DNA from: CBDDKZ01 sp965230415
GTDB lineage: Bacteria; Bacteroidota; Bacteroidia; Cytophagales; JAAEPT01
Assembly: GCA_965230415.1 (NCBI GenBank)
Contig: CBDDKZ010000005.1
Coordinates: forward strand, 2,728,001-2,792,000
Reading direction: 5' to 3'
Length of the DNA stretch: 64,000 nt
Under the pieces are notes generated by a model, which was not told where the DNA came from, did no database searches, and saw only the letters and a list, made by a program, of their open reading frames with translations. Shown piece by piece: positions 16,329 through 24,903 of this stretch (the stretch's first letter is position 1; every line of letters starts with the position of its first letter). The position numbers were made by a program, and so were the translations under genes.

Positions 16329-18182
16329 TTAATCCTTTTTAACAGAAGGCAGGTCTATAATGTCAATATTATTATTGCCTAAGACTATTGGGGCTACCTC
16401 TGTTCTGTCAATATCCGGTCCGTTTTCAAGTTTAAGAACGCCTCGTGGGCATACTGCAGAGCATATACCACAGCCCACGCAAGAAGCTCTTACTATATTT
16501 TGTCCCTTTTGTGCATAGGAGCGAACATCAATACCCTGCTCGCAGTAAGTGGAACAATTTCCGCAAGAAATACACTGTCCTCCATTGGTGGTAATTCTAA
16601 ATCTCGATTTAAATCGTTGAACCAATCCCATATAGGCGGCTAAAGGGCACCCGAATCGGCACCATACCCTATTACCCATAAATGGATAAAATCCTGTGCC
16701 GACAACTCCGGCAAACGCTGATCCTATTAAGAAGCCATAAGTTTTTTGAATGTTGTAAGTTGATATGCCCATTGGATTCCAATTACCACTAAACATGGTA
16801 GTAACTGTAAGTGCTGTCATAATCAACGAAAATGCTAATACACTATGAATCATCCAGCGTTCGATTTTCCATGCTTTCATAGATTTATCCGATAGTTGTC
16901 TGTAAGGGTCTCCCAGTGTTTCAGCTAAGCCACCACAGCCACATACCCAGGAGCAATACCACCTTTTACCATACAAATAGACAAATAACGGAACAATGAT
17001 AATAAATAAAGCAATGCCCCAGAAGGCCATGAAGACTCCTAACTTTCCGCCGTTGATGGTGAAACCACCTCCATCCTGGTAGTTGAACAGACCATAACCG
17101 TTCCAAATGAAATCGTAATCCAATGGAAATGAATTCTTAAAATCATAGTATGGGTATTGAAAGCGTACCAATATTTCGGGGATTATGAAAGCGAAACTCA
17201 ATTGGAAAAAAACCACAGATGCTGTTCGTACCAATTGGTAACGGTTGTGCCTGTATTTGATAGCCATACGTACCCCCATAACAATCATTGCTACACAGTA
17301 CAAGGTGCCATATAAAAACCATTCTGAGGCTTCATTCCCACTGAGCGACTTACTTAGAGGGTCCAGCATTATTGTCCAGTTAGTGATATAATAGGGGAAC
17401 CAGTACAAAAGAATATAGAATAGAATGAGAAATGTGCCAACAGAGATCCCGATCCAGCCTCTATTGGTAGCAGGATGATGGAATATACCATTGTTTTTGA
17501 TACCTGGATTGCCCTCAAATTTTTGTGGGTATATGTAAAGTAAGGCACCAAAACACGAGATAATGAAGCTGATGATTGCGAGTGGAACAGCCATTTTCCT
17601 GAATGAGCTCGTGGTGGCCTTTTTTGTCAGCTTGAAGCGTTCATAACTGTTAGCATACAACATGTATTCTTTGGAGAAGTCGTTGTTTATTTCGTCGATT
17701 TTCGCTGTTATGTCATTTTTGAAATTATTTTCCGAATCGTATGCTCTTCCATACATCCAGCTTGTACGTTTATCCAGTTCGTTAATTTTACCTTCCTGGT
17801 TTTTGAATGTCTGTATGAGTACATCTTTGGAATAAACAACTTTGCCCGATTCGAGCGCTAAATGGAGTAAGTGTTCGGTTTCACTAGCACTTACACCTTT
17901 ATCCTTAGTTATTTTGTCACGAATATACTGATTCGAAGTCTCGAATAGTGTAGGAATTACGGCATTAAATGCAAATTGTGACTTATACGTTTTATTGAGA
18001 ATGTGTAATTCGTTAGCGGCGTGAATAAGTCCTTCCATTAACAAAGGACGATTATCATCGGGGTCATAAGTTGCCTTAAGCGTGTTGTTGTTAATTTGAT
18101 AACTGCTTAATGTAAGCGTAATTATGAAGACTAAAAAGCAAGCTACAAATAGTCCCAGTCCTATTTTTTGAATGAGTTTCAT
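16329..18182 (-). CDS. Polytopic membrane iron-sulfur protein (NapH/NosR-like)
   Basis: A 617-residue protein. One N-terminal membrane helix (about 8-28) is followed by a roughly 170-residue extracytoplasmic helical domain, then about six more membrane helices from residue 200. Cysteine motifs CSWVCGCG near 411 and CRFGCP near 506 are the membrane-edge CxxxCP type of NapH/NosR. Two ferredoxin motifs, CISCGNCSTYC and CVGCGICSAVCP, lie near 537 and 568 and should each hold a [4Fe-4S] cluster on the cytoplasmic side. No FMN-binding motif of NosR is apparent. It is 7 bases downstream of the flavoprotein gene, so it probably takes electrons from that protein and feeds a membrane or extracytoplasmic reaction. 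The substrate is unknown. Confidence 0.85.
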   Translation of the reverse strand: MKLIQKIGLGLFVACFLVFIITLTLSSYQINNNTLKATYDPDDNRPLLMEGLIHAANELHILNKTYKSQFAFNAVIPTLFETSNQYIRDKITKDKGVSASETEHLLHLALESGKVVYSKDVLIQTFKNQEGKINELDKRTSWMYGRAYDSENNFKNDITAKIDEINNDFSKEYMLYANSYERFKLTKKATTSSFRKMAVPLAIISFIISCFGALLYIYPQKFEGNPGIKNNGIFHHPATNRGWIGISVGTFLILFYILLYWFPYYITNWTIMLDPLSKSLSGNEASEWFLYGTLYCVAMIVMGVRMAIKYRHNRYQLVRTASVVFFQLSFAFIIPEILVRFQYPYYDFKNSFPLDYDFIWNGYGLFNYQDGGGFTINGGKLGVFMAFWGIALFIIIVPLFVYLYGKRWYCSWVCGCGGLAETLGDPYRQLSDKSMKAWKIERWMIHSVLAFSLIMTALTVTTMFSGNWNPMGISTYNIQKTYGFLIGSAFAGVVGTGFYPFMGNRVWCRFGCPLAAYMGLVQRFKSRFRITTNGGQCISCGNCSTYCEQGIDVRSYAQKGQNIVRASCVGCGICSAVCPRGVLKLENGPDIDRTEVAPIVLGNNNIDIIDLPSVKKD

Positions 18183-18189
18183 GAGTCGG

Positions 18190-19536
18190 TTAATTAGCGG
18201 ATATATTTAAGATTCTCTTCCAGCTTTTAGCTTTTGGTTTAATATTTGTTTTGTTTTCCCGATTGAACTTGGTGATAATTTCATTTTCAAAAGTCCTATA
18301 AAATTCCGGGTCAAAGTTTGCGTCCTTGAGGTGTTCAAGTACATGTTCAATACTTCGCTCTTCTGTTAGCCAGCGGTCAAAACGTTCATGTCTCAGTCGT
18401 ATTCCGAAGGTGTTTATCCCTATGAATTTTCGACTTTCCTTTTCATAAACGAAGTGCATGCACATTCGGCCTTCCTGGTGTTCCCAGTAGAAATCGGTTT
18501 CATTATCCCTTAATTTGGGCATTACAACCCCATAAGTTTGGTATTCTATATCTATAAACTTGGCAGAATTAAACCAATGTCCCGGATTATATTTTAGGCG
18601 CTTCCCACAAATAGTCTGGCTTACCGTTTCACCCATAATTCGTCCGGTATACCAAACCTGTTCAATCGGTCTGCGTCCCGGTAAAGGTTCTTTAAATTGA
18701 GCACAGTCACCAATGGCATATACATCTTCAATATTCGTTTCGAGGTAATGGTTTACCATAATTCCGCGTTGTATTTCAAGATCGCCATTCTTTAGAAAGT
18801 CAACGTTCGGACTCACGCCAGCAGTTAAACCAACAAATTGGCACTCAATTTCTTCACCCGATTTTGTGATCGCTTTGGAAGCCCAACCTTCATCGTCCGA
18901 AACGATTTCCAGCAATTCATCTCCAAGTCTTAAATCAATATGAGATTCGAGTATATGTCTGTTGATGAGTTCTGATTCCTGTTTTGGAAGCACGTTATTC
19001 CAAAAGCTTGGCTCCCTCACGAGGAAGGTAACTTCAATGCCTCTGGAATGAAGCATTTCGGCAAGCTCTATTCCAATGAGCCCTCCGCCCACTATAACGC
19101 CTCTTTTTATTCCGCGTTCTGTGGTTAAATTCAGTGATTGCAGATCCTGATAGCTATAAAGGCCCTGAACTCCTTTGAGATCCTGGCCTGGCCATCCAAA
19201 TTTATTGGGCTTGGATCCAAGTGCCAAAACTAATTGGTCGTATTGTATTTTTTCTCCGTCGCTCAGAACAAGTGTTTTTGAATCAAATTCGATATCGTTG
19301 ACGAAGGCTTTTTTCAATTCGATTCGATTTTTTTTCCAAAAATAAGGTTCGTAAGGCTGCGTATGCTCAAACTTCATATGGCCCATGTAAATGTACATGA
19401 GTGCTGTTCTTGAAAAAAAGTAATCGGTTTCAGCAGAGATTATCGTAATCCTTTTATCACTCAATTTACGAATGTGTCTGGCAGCAGTGACACCGGAAAT
19501 ACCATTTCCAATAATAATGATGTGTTCGGTATTCAT
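18190..19536 (-). CDS. FAD-dependent pyridine nucleotide oxidoreductase
   Basis: This 448-residue flavoprotein has the FAD motif IIGNGISGVTAARH at residues 7-20, the NAD(P)H motif GVIVGGGLIGIELAEM near 145-160 and the second FAD motif AIGDCAQF near 272-279. No redox-active CxxxxC follows the first glycine motif, so it belongs with ferredoxin/rubredoxin reductases, AIF and the N-terminal part of NirB rather than with disulfide reductases. About 110 extra C-terminal residues have no motif that I recognise. It is the first gene of the five-gene operon and is likely the electron donor of the membrane FeS protein. Confidence 0.87.
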   Translation of the reverse strand: MNTEHIIIIGNGISGVTAARHIRKLSDKRITIISAETDYFFSRTALMYIYMGHMKFEHTQPYEPYFWKKNRIELKKAFVNDIEFDSKTLVLSDGEKIQYDQLVLALGSKPNKFGWPGQDLKGVQGLYSYQDLQSLNLTTERGIKRGVIVGGGLIGIELAEMLHSRGIEVTFLVREPSFWNNVLPKQESELINRHILESHIDLRLGDELLEIVSDDEGWASKAITKSGEEIECQFVGLTAGVSPNVDFLKNGDLEIQRGIMVNHYLETNIEDVYAIGDCAQFKEPLPGRRPIEQVWYTGRIMGETVSQTICGKRLKYNPGHWFNSAKFIDIEYQTYGVVMPKLRDNETDFYWEHQEGRMCMHFVYEKESRKFIGINTFGIRLRHERFDRWLTEERSIEHVLEHLKDANFDPEFYRTFENEIITKFNRENKTNIKPKAKSWKRILNISAN

Positions 19537-19807
19537 AAAGTAGAATTATTACACAGTGAATTAGTGACAACTATTTACTTGCGAGATTATAAAATAAAAG
19601 TTTAATATACGATTATATTGCATACAATAGACCTTGTTTGTCAAAAACTAGACAAACAGATACTGTTAGTATCAATACGCTATTTTTTTGTTGATCTAAT
19701 TAAGATATTGTAGCGTAAATTAAAAAAGGCTTCAAAATACATCGTTTTTATTTAACAAAAAGAAATGGTGTTATCTTGGGTTTTTTTTCTATCTTGTCGG
19801 ATATTTT

Positions 19808-20317
19808 ATGCTTATGCAATTAGTTGAACCTGCTAAATCGATATTGTCTCAGCTCTCGGAAGTTATTTTTCAGCTGGACGAAGTGGAATATGCACGCACA
19901 CTAGATGTGTTTTCCGGTGCAAGCGTCGGACAGCATACCAGGCATATATTAGAGTTCTATGAATGCTTGTTAGATAATATTGAAAGTTCGGAGATATCCT
20001 ATGATGAACGTAGTCGTAGTCTAAGTTTGGAGGAAAATCCTGAAGTTGTTCTTGATACTATAAAAGAACTTAATTCTAAGCTTGATAATTTAAATGCCGA
20101 CAAGCAAATTATCCTGGTTGGAATTCTGGGTAACGTCAGGAATGAGGTGCCCTCCAGTATTTCAAGAGAATTATTGTATGTAGTTGAGCATGCCGTACAT
20201 CATATGGCTATTATAAAAATAGGATTACTGGTTAATTTTCCGAAAGTTAAAATTGCCGAGAATTTTGGTGTTGCTGAATCTACAGTTAGATATAAGCAAA
20301 CACAATGTGCACAGTAA
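19808..20317 (+). CDS. DinB-like four-helix protein
   Basis: A 169-residue helical protein. HTRHILEFYE near residues 38-47 and EHAVHHMAI near 127-135 place histidines as in DinB/YfiT metal-binding proteins. That superfamily includes thiol-dependent transferases and many uncharacterised proteins. The start may be the ATG two codons downstream (19814). The 3' end overlaps the NRDE gene by 13 bases, and that gene overlaps the ATP-grasp gene, so three proteins are translationally coupled. Function is unknown. Confidence 0.78.
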   Translation: MLMQLVEPAKSILSQLSEVIFQLDEVEYARTLDVFSGASVGQHTRHILEFYECLLDNIESSEISYDERSRSLSLEENPEVVLDTIKELNSKLDNLNADKQIILVGILGNVRNEVPSSISRELLYVVEHAVHHMAIIKIGLLVNFPKVKIAENFGVAESTVRYKQTQCAQ

Positions 20318-21027
20318 CTTATGCTCCGAAGTATCACAATTGTTTTTTATTAGTTTCTAATCGCGATGAAAGCGAAAAGAGAAGAGATGTCATTTTTCCG
20401 TATGAGGATGCTCATCTTGAGGCTGTATATCCCAAAGATGTACAAGGTGGCGGAACATGGGTGGCTTCGAGTAAGAGGGGAATCACTTTGTGCTTGCTGA
20501 ATGGCGCATTTAAGAAGCATGAGAGGGTCCTTCCCTATAGAAAGAGTCGTGGCTTGTTGCTGTTGGAGGCCTTGGAGTACCGAGATTGCAACCAATTCGT
20601 TTCGTCATATGACTTCACACAAATTGAACCGTTTACCTTGGTGATGGTTTATCAAAGTGCATCGTCTGTGAAACTTCATGAGGTACGATGGGATAGCCAA
20701 AAAATACACAGCAAAGAGTTGGATAGTACAGTAGCGCACATATGGTCTTCCTGTACTTTATATAAAGACGATGTGGTGCTAAAACGGCAGAAGTGGTTTA
20801 AAGAGTGGTTTCAGGAACGTGACTATTCCATTGATAATCTATTGGATTTTCATCGCAATGCAGGTGAGGGAGTAGCAGATGAATCTGTTTTTATGAAAAG
20901 ACCCGGTGTTGGTACAATTAGTATAACCGGGATAGATGCACAGCTTACAGAAACCGAAGTTTACTACAACGATTTTGAGGAACTTCGTAAATTTAGTTTG
21001 ATCCGATTAAATGAAGTCTCTGTTTAA
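20305..21027 (+). CDS. NRDE (TANGO2) family protein
   Basis: This 240-residue protein begins MCTVTY and has VSNRDES near residues 17-23, the NRDE signature; GGGTWVA near 48-54 is also diagnostic. The residue after Met is Cys, as in Ntn-hydrolase-like members where it becomes the N-terminal nucleophile. Human TANGO2 is linked to heme and lipid handling, and bacterial roles are not settled. It overlaps its neighbours on both sides (13 and 17 bases). Confidence 0.88.
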   Translation: MCTVTYAPKYHNCFLLVSNRDESEKRRDVIFPYEDAHLEAVYPKDVQGGGTWVASSKRGITLCLLNGAFKKHERVLPYRKSRGLLLLEALEYRDCNQFVSSYDFTQIEPFTLVMVYQSASSVKLHEVRWDSQKIHSKELDSTVAHIWSSCTLYKDDVVLKRQKWFKEWFQERDYSIDNLLDFHRNAGEGVADESVFMKRPGVGTISITGIDAQLTETEVYYNDFEELRKFSLIRLNEVSV

Positions 21028-22042
21028 GAAAATATTTAATTGGGAGTATTGGCCTTATTGGGTGTTTTATCTTCCTGTTTTACCTCTTTATTTGTGGTAT
21101 GGCATTCGTAGTCGCTCTTTTGTGTTTTTTAGCGCTGCAAATCCGGTAATGGAGTTAGGAGGTTTTGCAGCCTATTCAAAATTTCATAGTTTAAAATACC
21201 TTTCAAACAAGTACGCCCCGAGTACATTTTTACTAAAAAGCGCTACTAAAACCGAAGATGTTGTCAGGCTTATGAAAGAGCAAGGCATGACTTTCCCTGT
21301 TATTTTAAAGCCCGATAAAGGTGAACGTGGGCTACATGTTACAAAAGTAAACAATGAGGAGCAACTCCAACAATATTTATCGTTAGATGTCGGTGATATT
21401 CTGCTTCAGGAGTTTATTCCTTTCGATTTGGAATTGGGAGTTATGTATCATCGTATACCCGGTGAGTCAAGCGGGCATATAACATCGATCGTGAGAAAAG
21501 GGTTTTTACAAGTTGTAGGCGACGGTGAAAAAAGACTGGAAGAATTGGTTTTGAGTCAGGAGCGTGCTATGCGCCAATACGCCAGATTGAAAGAGGAATT
21601 AAGTGCAAAATTTAATATGGTACCCAAGAAAGGGGAGAAAGTATTATTGGAGCCTATCGGTAATCACTGCCGGGGAACTATTTTTTATGATGCCAATTAT
21701 ATGATACAACCTGTTTTGACGCCTATTTTTGATGCTATAAGTAAACAAATTCCAGGGTTTTATTTTGGCAGGTTTGATTTGAGAGTGTCATCATTGAAAG
21801 ATTTTTATGAAGGAAAAAATATCCGGGTGATGGAAATAAACGGGGCCAATTCGGAGCCGGCGCATATTTACGACCCATCAATGAGTTTATTTCAGGCCTA
21901 TCGCGATTTATATAAACATTGGGGCTATCTTTATAAAGTGAGTAAGGCCAGTCACAGACAGGGGCAGACTTTTGTAGGACTTTCGGAGGCCTTAAAAAAA
22001 TTGAATGCACATAGCAAAGTGAGGCGCAATGCACTTTCTTAA
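21011..22042 (+). CDS. ATP-grasp domain protein
   Basis: A 343-residue protein. The first 40 residues are aromatic and hydrophobic (WPYWVFYLPVLPLYLWYG), suggesting a membrane-associated helix. The ATP-grasp fold follows: PVILKPDKGERG near residues 95-106 contains the ATP-binding Lys, LLQEFI near 137, and RVMEINGAN near 275-283 provides the Glu and Asn for magnesium. The closest general group is D-Ala-D-Ala-ligase-like carboxylate-amine ligases; the substrate is unknown. It is the last gene of the DinB-NRDE-ATP-grasp unit and is followed by a hairpin terminator. Confidence 0.83.
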   Translation: MKSLFKKIFNWEYWPYWVFYLPVLPLYLWYGIRSRSFVFFSAANPVMELGGFAAYSKFHSLKYLSNKYAPSTFLLKSATKTEDVVRLMKEQGMTFPVILKPDKGERGLHVTKVNNEEQLQQYLSLDVGDILLQEFIPFDLELGVMYHRIPGESSGHITSIVRKGFLQVVGDGEKRLEELVLSQERAMRQYARLKEELSAKFNMVPKKGEKVLLEPIGNHCRGTIFYDANYMIQPVLTPIFDAISKQIPGFYFGRFDLRVSSLKDFYEGKNIRVMEINGANSEPAHIYDPSMSLFQAYRDLYKHWGYLYKVSKASHRQGQTFVGLSEALKKLNAHSKVRRNALS

Positions 22043-22052
22043 AAATAGGGAT

Positions 22053-22080
22053 AGAAGTTATGGCTTCCCAACTTCTCTTT
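22053..22080 (+). terminator. Terminator after the ATP-grasp gene
   Basis: AGAAGTT (22053-22059) pairs with AACTTCT (22070-22076) over a 10-base loop and is followed by CTTTTAT. It separates the ATP-grasp operon from the PfkB kinase gene. Confidence 0.6.
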
Positions 22081-22111
22081 TATATCTTTACTTTTAAATA
22101 TTAAAAAAATT

Positions 22112-23035
22112 ATGAGTCTTTTAGTTGTTGGTTCTGTTGCTTTTGATGCAATAGAAACACCTTTTGGTAAAACAGATAAAATTATTGGCGGTGCTGCAAC
22201 ATACATATCGATTGCATCATCCTATTTTACGAAAAATATTGACCTTGTTGCGGTTGTTGGTGGTGATTTCCCAAAATCAGACATACAGATGCTTCAGGAT
22301 AAGGGTATAGACGTAGAAGGTCTTCAGGTTAAAGAAGATGAAAAATCTTTTTTTTGGTCGGGTAGGTATCACAACGATATGAATTCACGCGACACTTTGA
22401 TTACAGAATTAAATGTACTGGAGAACTTTGATCCGGTGCTTCCTGAGGCTTATCAGCGTTGTGAATACCTCATGTTGGGTAATTTAGCACCTCAACTTCA
22501 ATTGCAGGTAGTAGAGCGTCTCGACAATCGACCTCAATTGATTGTGATGGATACGATGAATTTTTGGATGGATATAGCCCTGGAAGATCTTAAGAAAACC
22601 ATCGCTGTGGTAGATGTGCTTACTATTAACGATGAAGAAGCCAGGCAGTTGTCAGGGGAGTATTCATTGGTGAAAGCTGCCAAAAAAATTATGGCGATGG
22701 GTCCTAAATACCTGATTATTAAAAAGGGGGAGCACGGAGCTTTGTTATTTCATGATCATGAGGTCTTCTATGCGCCTGCGTTGCCCTTAGAAGATGTTTT
22801 CGATCCAACCGGGGCCGGCGATACATTCGCGGGTGGCTTTATAGGTTACCTTGCCAGTACTGGTGACATTTCTTTCGATAATATGAAAAGAGCAATTATT
22901 CACGGCTCGGCGATGGCCTCTTTTTGCGTTGAGAAATTTGGGATAGAGCGCATTGCAGGATTGAGTGAAGAAGATGTGCGAAGCAGAATTCAGGAATTTG
23001 TAGAGCTTGTACAGTTCGAAATCAGGTTAGACTAA
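22112..23035 (+). CDS. PfkB-family carbohydrate/nucleoside kinase
   Basis: This 307-residue kinase has the N-terminal GGAATYIS segment near residues 27-34 and the PfkB signature DPTGAGDTFAGG near 231-242, in which the Asp after GAG is the catalytic base. TIND-like TINDEEA near 171 is also typical. PfkB members phosphorylate ribose, adenosine, fructose phosphates and similar compounds, and the exact substrate cannot be read here. It lies alone between two hairpin terminators. Confidence 0.9.
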   Translation: MSLLVVGSVAFDAIETPFGKTDKIIGGAATYISIASSYFTKNIDLVAVVGGDFPKSDIQMLQDKGIDVEGLQVKEDEKSFFWSGRYHNDMNSRDTLITELNVLENFDPVLPEAYQRCEYLMLGNLAPQLQLQVVERLDNRPQLIVMDTMNFWMDIALEDLKKTIAVVDVLTINDEEARQLSGEYSLVKAAKKIMAMGPKYLIIKKGEHGALLFHDHEVFYAPALPLEDVFDPTGAGDTFAGGFIGYLASTGDISFDNMKRAIIHGSAMASFCVEKFGIERIAGLSEEDVRSRIQEFVELVQFEIRLD

Positions 23036-23062
23036 TCTTACCCGGTAAATAAGCTTATGATC

Positions 23063-23096
23063 AGGCTGTCTTCTTTTGATGACAGCCTTTTGTTTT
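23063..23096. terminator. Terminator after the PfkB kinase gene
   Basis: AGGCTGTC (23063-23070), a 10-base loop, GACAGCCT (23081-23088), then TTGTTTTTG. It lies between convergent genes and serves mainly the plus-strand kinase. Confidence 0.7.
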
Positions 23097-23119
23097 TGTA
23101 TGGGGGATATTTCGATGTT

Positions 23120-23650
23120 TCAGATCGTCCGGCCGTCGTGTTTTACTTCAATGGAAGCATGAACATTCAGTTCCTGGCTATTCTTAATTTTATGAATAGT
23201 AATTTCCAAGTCGTAGGAAATATGATGCTGACTTAAATGTTCATCAAGGCGGTATTTTTGTCTGCGCATTACCGCCGTCGCTTTTCGGTTCTTCCAAATC
23301 GGTGTCAAAGCCAAGGGCGAAAGTGCCGCTCCAAGCATAATAAGGAAAATTGACAGTACAACGAAAAAGCTATTAGACCAGGGCTGCCCCCAAATCCATA
23401 TACCCACGAATAGCATGAGCAGACCCAGTATTCCGTAGCGCATTGAAAATAAAAGAGCCCTTTTACGATTAAAAAGGACCATCTTCAGGTCAATATTTAC
23501 ATCCTTGATTCTTTTTATAATACGGTTCTTGTCTTCAGGGTCAATATCGTTAAAGTTGGTATTTTCATCGATAAGTTTGTACTTAAAACCAGGGGTATCT
23601 GAGCTGTTTTTATCCGTTGCGCGATGTCTTATTTTGTAAGTAGTAGGCAT
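23120..23650 (-). CDS. Two-helix membrane protein of unknown function
   Basis: A 176-residue protein with a hydrophilic N-terminal region (about 1-65) followed by two adjacent membrane helices at roughly 70-88 and 93-113, then a basic cytoplasmic tail. Charge distribution suggests both ends face the cytoplasm. No family was recognised. It is separated from the GNAT gene upstream by 59 bases and may share its transcript. Codon use looks ordinary, and the even amino-acid composition supports a real gene. Confidence 0.7.
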   Translation of the reverse strand: MPTTYKIRHRATDKNSSDTPGFKYKLIDENTNFNDIDPEDKNRIIKRIKDVNIDLKMVLFNRKRALLFSMRYGILGLLMLFVGIWIWGQPWSNSFFVVLSIFLIMLGAALSPLALTPIWKNRKATAVMRRQKYRLDEHLSQHHISYDLEITIHKIKNSQELNVHASIEVKHDGRTI

Positions 23651-23709
23651 CCTCGTAGTCTTCTGTTATTTATATAATTACTTAGTTTTTTTATAATATG
23701 TTTCATTGG

Positions 23710-24894
23710 TTAATTAATGTCTTTGCATCGTTCAAAATGGATGTTGCTATCGAGCATTTTTCGATAAGTATGGTGTGTTTTTACGACATCTCCAACATCG
23801 CTGCACAGCTTGATCATTGGTTTGTTAAAGTCACCAATCCAATTCATTTCAAAAGTTTTATACCTTCGTTTAATTTGATGATGCACTACGTCAGCAGAGT
23901 AGTTAACGATGGCACCTTCTACCCCTTTTCCCTGATGCTCGGGGATAATCCCAAACCCTCGCCCTACAATTTTATTAAAGCGGTTAAATAACTTATAATA
24001 TAGGTAAAGCAAAATGCCTTTAGGTGTGAAGAGGTTTCCATGGAGGCGTTTCAAAATTTGGTTTATTTCAGGAATGATAATAAAAAAACCAATCGGGTCC
24101 TTGTCGTAATAAGCAAAATAAATAACCTTTGGATCCATAATAGGCTTTATTTGTTTCATTACAGCTCTTGCCTGCACCTCACTCATCCCTTTCACTCCTC
24201 CGTGGTTTGCCCAGGCCTTGTTGTATATTGTTCGAAAGTCTTCGGTGAATTTATCCAGTTCTTTCAACTCCAGGTAGCTAAAATGGTAGTTGGGGTCACG
24301 CATGAGCCGATCTGCTTTTTCCTGGTATTTTGGTTTCAGCTTTTCACTGACACCTCTTCCAAAGGTGAGTTGTTTAAAGTATATCTGGAAACCATAATTT
24401 TCAAAAAAGGGCAGGTAATAGGGGTGTGTGTAGGGCATACGATAGTTAGGGTCCCTGTCAAAGCCTTCTGCCAATAGTCCCCACCAGGCATCACGCTCAC
24501 CAAAATTTATGGGACCTTCCATTACATTGCAATTTCTTTCCTGCAGCCATTCTTTGGCCTTATCAAAAAGAGCAAAAGCAGTTTCCTGGTCATCTATGCA
24601 TTCAAAGAAACCCATGCCTCCAACAATCAATTGTTGGTCCAGGGAATTCTTTTCTTTCATCGTTCTTCGATTGATAAAAGCGGCTATTCGTCCAATAGTC
24701 TTATTGGAATTGTCCAGTAATAGCCACCTGGTGCATTCCCCGTGTCTGAAAAATTTATTCTTCTTTTGGTCAAATACTTCTTCTATATCCCTGCTCCAGG
24801 GTTTTACCCAATGTTTGGAGCTCTTGTATAATTTATCCGGAAGTTTTAGAAATTCTTTTACGTCTTTTGAACTGCTTACTTCTACAAATCTCAT
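23710..24894 (-). CDS. GNAT-like N-acetyltransferase family protein
   Basis: This 394-residue protein is a large GNAT-like protein common in Bacteroidota. An N-terminal region includes RHGECTRWLLLD and a GRIAAF strand (near residues 50-75), and a second half (about 220-380) has the fold-like pattern with GIIPEHQGKGVEGA near 330-343. That segment resembles the acetyl-CoA pyrophosphate loop (Q/RxxGxG/A). Acceptor unknown. The stop lies 9 bases downstream of the PhoX-like gene's neighbour boundary, so it is probably cotranscribed with that lipoprotein gene. Confidence 0.75.
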   Translation of the reverse strand: MRFVEVSSSKDVKEFLKLPDKLYKSSKHWVKPWSRDIEEVFDQKKNKFFRHGECTRWLLLDNSNKTIGRIAAFINRRTMKEKNSLDQQLIVGGMGFFECIDDQETAFALFDKAKEWLQERNCNVMEGPINFGERDAWWGLLAEGFDRDPNYRMPYTHPYYLPFFENYGFQIYFKQLTFGRGVSEKLKPKYQEKADRLMRDPNYHFSYLELKELDKFTEDFRTIYNKAWANHGGVKGMSEVQARAVMKQIKPIMDPKVIYFAYYDKDPIGFFIIIPEINQILKRLHGNLFTPKGILLYLYYKLFNRFNKIVGRGFGIIPEHQGKGVEGAIVNYSADVVHHQIKRRYKTFEMNWIGDFNKPMIKLCSDVGDVVKTHHTYRKMLDSNIHFERCKDIN

Positions 24895-24903
24895 TTGGTA
24901 CTG

